A model generated the notes under the pieces. It was given only the letters and a program-made list of their open reading frames with translations, did not search any database and was not told the origin of the DNA. A DNA stretch of 64,000 bases from Oscillospiraceae bacterium (GTDB lineage: Bacteria > Bacillota > Clostridia > Oscillospirales > UBA929), in NCBI GenBank assembly GCA_009780275.1, contig WRAI01000001.1:1-64000 (forward strand). The letters run 5' to 3'. Shown here in pieces: positions 60,058 through 64,000 of this stretch. Within the stretch, counting starts at the first letter, position 1, and each line of letters starts with the position of its first letter. The translations under genes and the position numbers were made by a program.

Positions 60058-61065
60058 ATGGTAGTCGTACTTAAACCCGAGGCGTCATCGGCAAAAATTG
60101 AACATCTCAAACGCTGGTTGGAAGCCAAACAGCTTATTGTGCGCGAATTTCAAGGGCAGGAGCAATGTGTATTGGGACTTATCGGCGATACTGCGCTGGT
60201 TGACATGGACATGCTGCGCAGTCTCGACATTGTCGACTCGGTTGCCGAAATGCGTGAGCCGTTCAAGGCGGCAAGTCGTGCGATGCATCCTGGTGACTCT
60301 GTTCTTTCGACAATGGGCGGCGTAAAAATCGGTGGCGGACATTTTGCGCTGATTGCCGGGCCGTGCTCGGTTGAATCGCGCGAACAGGTCACCGAAGTTG
60401 CCGAACGTGTTAAAAAGTCGGGGGCAAACTTCTTTCGTGGCGGCGCGTTCAAGCCGCGCACATCGCCGTATGACTTTCAAGGACTGGGCGCCGAAGGCTT
60501 GGACCTGCTGATGGAAGTCAAGAAAATCACGGGACTGCCTATTGTTACGGAGTTGATGGATATTCGCAGCCTGTCGTTGTTCGGGCAGGTCGATGTCATT
60601 CAAGTCGGCGCGCGCAATACGCAAAATTATGATCTGCTGCGCGAATTGGGCACAGTTCCCAATAGCGTCATTTTGCTTAAACGTGGACTGGCCGGCACGA
60701 TTAAAGAACTACTGATGAGTGCCGAGTATATCATGGCGAGCGGTAACGAGAATGTCATTCTCTGCGAACGCGGCATTCGGACATATGAAACGGGCTACGC
60801 GCGCAATACGCTGGATTTATCCGCTGTGCCGATTTTAAAAAAGCTGACGCATTTGCCGATTGTTGTTGACCCCAGCCATGCGACCGGTCGTGCCGACCTC
60901 GTGCCATCAATGGCCGCAGCGGCTGTTGCGGCGGGTGCCGACGGCATTATGATTGAAGTGCACAACGACCCACCCAACGCACTGTGTGACGGCGCGCAAT
61001 CGCTGACGCCCGAGCAGTTTGACGAGGCGGCTAAGACAATTTTTAAGATTAGGGCGGCGATGTAG
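60058..61065 (+). CDS. aroF: 3-deoxy-7-phosphoheptulonate (DAHP) synthase, class I-beta
   Basis: First step of the shikimate pathway: condenses PEP and erythrose-4-phosphate. 335 residues: N-terminal ferredoxin-like regulatory domain (about 1-70) and a (beta/alpha)8 barrel with AGPCSVES (metal Cys), FRGGAFKPRTSPYDFQG, GARNTQNYDLL, LKRGLAGTIKE, VVDPSHATGR and EVHNDPPNALCDGAQ. The added N-terminal domain is that of Tyr- or prephenate-inhibited enzymes. AAAGGAG before the ATG at 60058. First structural gene behind the attenuator. Confidence 0.95.
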   Translation: MVVVLKPEASSAKIEHLKRWLEAKQLIVREFQGQEQCVLGLIGDTALVDMDMLRSLDIVDSVAEMREPFKAASRAMHPGDSVLSTMGGVKIGGGHFALIAGPCSVESREQVTEVAERVKKSGANFFRGGAFKPRTSPYDFQGLGAEGLDLLMEVKKITGLPIVTELMDIRSLSLFGQVDVIQVGARNTQNYDLLRELGTVPNSVILLKRGLAGTIKELLMSAEYIMASGNENVILCERGIRTYETGYARNTLDLSAVPILKKLTHLPIVVDPSHATGRADLVPSMAAAAVAAGADGIMIEVHNDPPNALCDGAQSLTPEQFDEAAKTIFKIRAAM

Positions 61066-61092
61066 CGAATTTATATTTTGTGGAGGCTTGTG

Positions 61093-61803
61093 ATGTACGT
61101 TGTATTTCTTCTTTTTGTAATTACAATTACGTTTGTTGTATCAATTTCCAGAGTAGTCAAAGATAAAAAATCGCAGGATGCTATTGTCACTGAAAAAATG
61201 CGGAATAAGAAATATTTTGCGGGAATTGTAAGGTTATGGAGTATGACAATCGCAGTTTTTATCATGAGCATTGTAGGTGGCATTAACCTTGCCGACCTAG
61301 GGTTTACAACAATGAGTTTCAGCTATAATATTTGGTTCACCTCAATTTCTCTTGGTGTATGCGCCGTAATGCTCATATATCACTTGCACTTGTTAATACG
61401 TTCGCTTACAAGCAAAACATTCAGAGACGAAATGAAAAATGATATGGCAGATAGTGGTGCAGGTTCACTTATTCCACGAACAAAAAAAGAAAGACAGATG
61501 TTTTCTTTGATGTGTTTTAGTGCCGCCATTTGCGAGGAAATTATCTTTCGGGGTTTTCTGACATTTCTTCTACTCGCAATCATTCCAGACATCCCCATAT
61601 TACTTGTTGTTTTAATTCCGAGTGCGATATTCGGAATGGGACATCTTTATCAGGGCTTGAGTGGTGTTGTAATGACTGGGGCAACTGGTGCGGGTTTCAT
61701 GGGTTTATTTTTGGTTACTGGTAGCTTGATTCTTCCCTTTATCCTGCATTTTATATTTAATTTTTCATACGCTTTTGTACTTCCTAAAGAGCAAACAGTA
61801 TAA
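61093..61803 (+). CDS. CPBP-family intramembrane glutamic endopeptidase
   Basis: 236 residues with six or so membrane helices. CEEIIFRGFLTFLL carries the EExxxR motif, FGMGHLYQG the H motif and LPFILHFIFNF the second H, as in the Rce1/Abi (CPBP) family. It is AT-rich and stands between the DAHP synthase and tyrA, so it is probably a later insertion. TGGAGG before the ATG at 61093. Roles in the family include bacteriocin self-immunity. Confidence 0.85.
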   Translation: MYVVFLLFVITITFVVSISRVVKDKKSQDAIVTEKMRNKKYFAGIVRLWSMTIAVFIMSIVGGINLADLGFTTMSFSYNIWFTSISLGVCAVMLIYHLHLLIRSLTSKTFRDEMKNDMADSGAGSLIPRTKKERQMFSLMCFSAAICEEIIFRGFLTFLLLAIIPDIPILLVVLIPSAIFGMGHLYQGLSGVVMTGATGAGFMGLFLVTGSLILPFILHFIFNFSYAFVLPKEQTV

Positions 61804-61834
61804 ACATTTACCACTACACACAAGGAGGCAATTC

Positions 61835-62683
61835 ATGACCAAACCACAAACCATCGGTATAGTCGGCTTAGGCTTAATCGGCGGGTCGCTTGCTAAGGCG
61901 TATCAGCGCGTGGACGGCGTGCGTGTGCTTGGCGCAGACAGAGATACGTCTATTATGGAGTTTGCCCGTTTGGCGCAGGCGGTTGATGAAGAATTGACAG
62001 ATGAGAATATAGCGCAATGTGAATTGCTTTTGCTGGCGACGTATCCGCAAGGCGTGATTGACTGGGTGACGGCGAAGGCGGCGAAAATCGCCAAAGACGC
62101 GGTCGTGATTGACTGTACGGGCACGAAAAAGCGGATTTGCGACGCGCTTTTCCCTGTGGCAGCGGCGCATGGCTTTGTCTTTGTCGGGGGTCACCCGATG
62201 GCGGGCACGCATCAGTCGGGGTTCAAACACAGCCGCGAAGATTTATTTGACGATGCGCCGATGGTTATTGTGCCGCCTACATTTGGGGATATTCAGCTCT
62301 TTGAACGCGTCAACCGGCTGCTCAAACCGATCGGGTTTGGGCGCGTATCGATGACAACGGCAGAGGAGCATGATGAGATCATCGCTTTTACCTCGCAGAT
62401 GCCGCATATTATCTCCAACGCCTATATCAAGAGCCGCACCGCCGCGCGGCACAAGGGATATTCGGCGGGTTCGTATCGCGATTTGTCGCGTGTAGCGTGG
62501 CTGAATGCCGATATGTGGAGCGAATTGTTTGTTGAAAATCGCGATGCGCTGCTGGATGAAATGGACGAGTTTATTTACAGCTTGAAGCAGTATCGTGACG
62601 CGCTGAAAGCGAGCGACAGCAAGCGTTTGTGGGCGTTGCTGGAAGAGGGTAGACGGCGTAAGAAAGAGGTAGATGGACCATGA
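61835..62683 (+). CDS. tyrA: Prephenate dehydrogenase
   Basis: 282 residues. IGIVGLGLIGGSLAKAY is the NAD-binding loop; GGHPMAGTHQSGF holds the catalytic His (H-P-M-A-G); FTSQMPHIISNAY and AGSYRDLSRVA complete the family pattern. No chorismate-mutase or ACT domain is fused. It converts prephenate to 4-hydroxyphenylpyruvate for tyrosine. AAGGAGG before the ATG. It overlaps aroB by ATGA. Confidence 0.93.
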   Translation: MTKPQTIGIVGLGLIGGSLAKAYQRVDGVRVLGADRDTSIMEFARLAQAVDEELTDENIAQCELLLLATYPQGVIDWVTAKAAKIAKDAVVIDCTGTKKRICDALFPVAAAHGFVFVGGHPMAGTHQSGFKHSREDLFDDAPMVIVPPTFGDIQLFERVNRLLKPIGFGRVSMTTAEEHDEIIAFTSQMPHIISNAYIKSRTAARHKGYSAGSYRDLSRVAWLNADMWSELFVENRDALLDEMDEFIYSLKQYRDALKASDSKRLWALLEEGRRRKKEVDGP

Positions 62684-63738
62684 CGCGGGTAAATGTGCTA
62701 GGCTACGATGTTTTGATTGCACAGGGGTTGCTTGCCGATGTCGGTGAACAAGTCAGGGTCTTGCACCTTAAGGCGACTGCTGGCTGTGAGACAGCGCGCG
62801 TTGCGGTGATTACCGATAAGACTGTTGCCGCATTGCATTTGTCAACTGTACGACAGTCGTTGGAAGCCGTAGGCTTTGGCGTGATTGACCATGCCTTTGT
62901 GGCAGGTGAAGCGTCTAAAAATGGCGCGACATATCTCGCCTTGCTTGAATGGCTGGCAAGTGAAAAAATCACGCGCAGTGACGTCATTGTTGCGCTTGGC
63001 GGCGGCGTGGTGGGCGATTTGGCAGGGTTCGTCGCGGCGACGTACTTACGGGGAATTCCCTGTATACAAGTGCCGACGACGTTGCTGGCGATGGTTGATT
63101 CTTCGGTTGGCGGCAAGACGGCTATTGACCTTGCGGCGGGCAAAAACTTGGCGGGCGCATTTTATCAACCAAGCGCAGTGTTATGTGACCCGAACGTGCT
63201 TGAGAGCTTGCCGTTGCGGATATATAATGAGGGCATGGCGGAGATTGTTAAGCATGGGGTGATTGCGAGCGCGGCGCTGCTGGAGGTAACGCAGAATGCA
63301 GAATGCAGAATGCAGGAAATCATCGCGGCAAGTGTGACCATTAAGCGGGATATTGTGCGGCGGGATGAGTTTGACCGCGGCGAACGGCAGTTGTTGAATT
63401 TTGGACATACAGTTGGGCATGCTATTGAGCATTTGAGCAATTTTGCCATACCGCACGGATATGCAGTGGCGATTGGCATGGTGGTGGAAATGAAAGCGGC
63501 TGTGGCACAGGGGTTTTGTGCAGTGGAATGTGTGGATGTGCTGCAAGCGCTGTTAGAACGTTTCGATTTGCCGGTACGAACGGACTATACCGCCGAAGCG
63601 CTGGCAAATGCCGCATTGCATGACAAAAAACGGACAGGCGGAGACATTACCATCGTTGTGCCGCGCAAACTTGGGCATTGTGAATTGCAAAAAATTTCTG
63701 TCGAAAAATTAAAAGATTGGATGGCATTAGGGCTATGA
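62680..63738 (+). CDS. aroB: 3-dehydroquinate synthase
   Basis: 352 residues. DVIVALGGGVVGDLAGFVAATYLRG, VPTTLLAMVDSSVGGKTAID, GMAEIVKHGVI and LLNFGHTVGHAIEHLS hold the NAD- and Zn-binding residues. Second step of the shikimate pathway. Between the AEIVKHG and NFGHT motifs lies a segment made by three and a half copies of the heptamer GCAGAAT (63291-63315), read as QNAECRMQ. The next gene begins in its stop (ATGA). Confidence 0.95.
   Translation: MTRVNVLGYDVLIAQGLLADVGEQVRVLHLKATAGCETARVAVITDKTVAALHLSTVRQSLEAVGFGVIDHAFVAGEASKNGATYLALLEWLASEKITRSDVIVALGGGVVGDLAGFVAATYLRGIPCIQVPTTLLAMVDSSVGGKTAIDLAAGKNLAGAFYQPSAVLCDPNVLESLPLRIYNEGMAEIVKHGVIASAALLEVTQNAECRMQEIIAASVTIKRDIVRRDEFDRGERQLLNFGHTVGHAIEHLSNFAIPHGYAVAIGMVVEMKAAVAQGFCAVECVDVLQALLERFDLPVRTDYTAEALANAALHDKKRTGGDITIVVPRKLGHCELQKISVEKLKDWMALGL
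63291..63315 (+). repeat. Heptanucleotide tandem repeat inside aroB
   Basis: Three full GCAGAAT units plus GCAG. Gain or loss of one unit would shift the aroB reading frame, and of three would not. Confidence 0.8.
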
Positions 63739-64000
63739 CAGTAACGATACAACCGGGCAAAATCGCGGGTGATGTGACGATTATACCGTCGAAGTCGCAT
63801 CTGCATAGGTTGCTGATTGTTGCAGCGTTAGCGGACGAGAAAACCTTTGTGCGTTCGGGCGCAACGGAGGCGGAAGATGTCGTGGCAACCTGTGCTTGCT
63901 TGCAGGCGCTGGGTGCGGAGATTGAGCGGGTAGACGGTGGGTTTTCTGTTATGCCCGTCAATCGCAACCAGTTGCCACAACATGCTGTGTTGCCTGTCCA
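63735..64000 (+). CDS. aroA: 3-phosphoshikimate 1-carboxyvinyltransferase (EPSP synthase), N-terminal part
   Basis: 88 codons before the window ends. TVTIQPGKIAGDVTIIPSKSHLHRLLI is followed by AEDVVATCACLQALGAEIE, the opening of EPSP synthase. The usual S-K-S-x-x-x-R substrate loop is present as SKSHLHR. Start coupled to the aroB stop. Catalytic remainder lies beyond 64000. Confidence 0.9.
   Translation, partial: MTVTIQPGKIAGDVTIIPSKSHLHRLLIVAALADEKTFVRSGATEAEDVVATCACLQALGAEIERVDGGFSVMPVNRNQLPQHAVLPV

Overview
The window reads as a chromosomal segment of a Firmicute, most likely an uncultured Clostridia (Oscillospiraceae or Christensenellaceae-like) bacterium. The evidence is the gene order rsmB-rlmN-PP2C-PASTA kinase-rsgA, HPr, strong AGGAGG-type ribosome sites, a leucine T-box, PadR and MerR regulators, a sortase-type surface protein and TP901-1-like tail genes. 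Nothing in the sequence fixes the genus. Most housekeeping genes look GC-balanced. Several single genes look AT-rich and probably foreign: 14593-15540, 17991-19181, 21211-23270, 37625-38434, 55710-56267 and 61093-61803.

1-19 kb (plus strand): a VOC-family tail end, trpS, a polyisoprenyl-type glycosyltransferase with two membrane or cell-wall glycan genes, then a translation, stress and signalling operon (rsmB, rlmN, PP2C phosphatase, PASTA kinase, rsgA). HPr, uvrC, an aminoglycoside-phosphotransferase-like gene flanked by palindromic repeats, rsmD, a MORN protein with an apparent frameshift, coaD, a coiled-coil protein and a solitary PD-(D/E)XK nuclease follow. 19-23.4 kb: purC, a BofC-like protein, tRNA-Met with a decayed serine-recombinase gene behind it, and a MerR operon with a 19-bp-spacer promoter and two cysteine-rich proteins. 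23.5-27.7 kb: a very large beta-helix surface protein.

28.3-41.4 kb (minus strand): a phage-tail cluster. It holds a sigma-like regulator, tail tube, tail-assembly chaperone with a likely -1 frameshift, tape measure, distal tail, tail-lysin/fibre, holins and amidase, but no capsid, portal, terminase or integrase. This suggests an F-type tailocin or a reduced prophage. It carries two accessory genes, one leucine-rich and one divergent membrane coiled coil. The tail protein carries an unusual insertion of helical repeats.

42-53 kb: an ABC exporter, a DUF1294 protein, a second orphan holin-amidase pair, a lipoprotein, a HAD phosphatase, PadR, a serine hydrolase, an SPFH plus ribbon-helix-helix pair, a ferredoxin-fused aldo/keto reductase and a PstS-like membrane protein.

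54-64 kb: the leucine operon leuA-leuC-(phosphotransferase-like kinase)-leuD-leuB (minus strand) under a T-box. Divergent from it is an aromatic operon (DAHP synthase, CPBP protein, tyrA, aroB, aroA start). The leader in front of the DAHP synthase encodes a 17-residue peptide with a YYYFF run. It can fold into mutually exclusive pause, antiterminator and terminator hairpins, that is, a classical ribosome-mediated attenuator, which is unexpected in this phylum. A structured dispersed repeat lies between that attenuator and the DAHP synthase gene, and a second copy lies just before uvrC.
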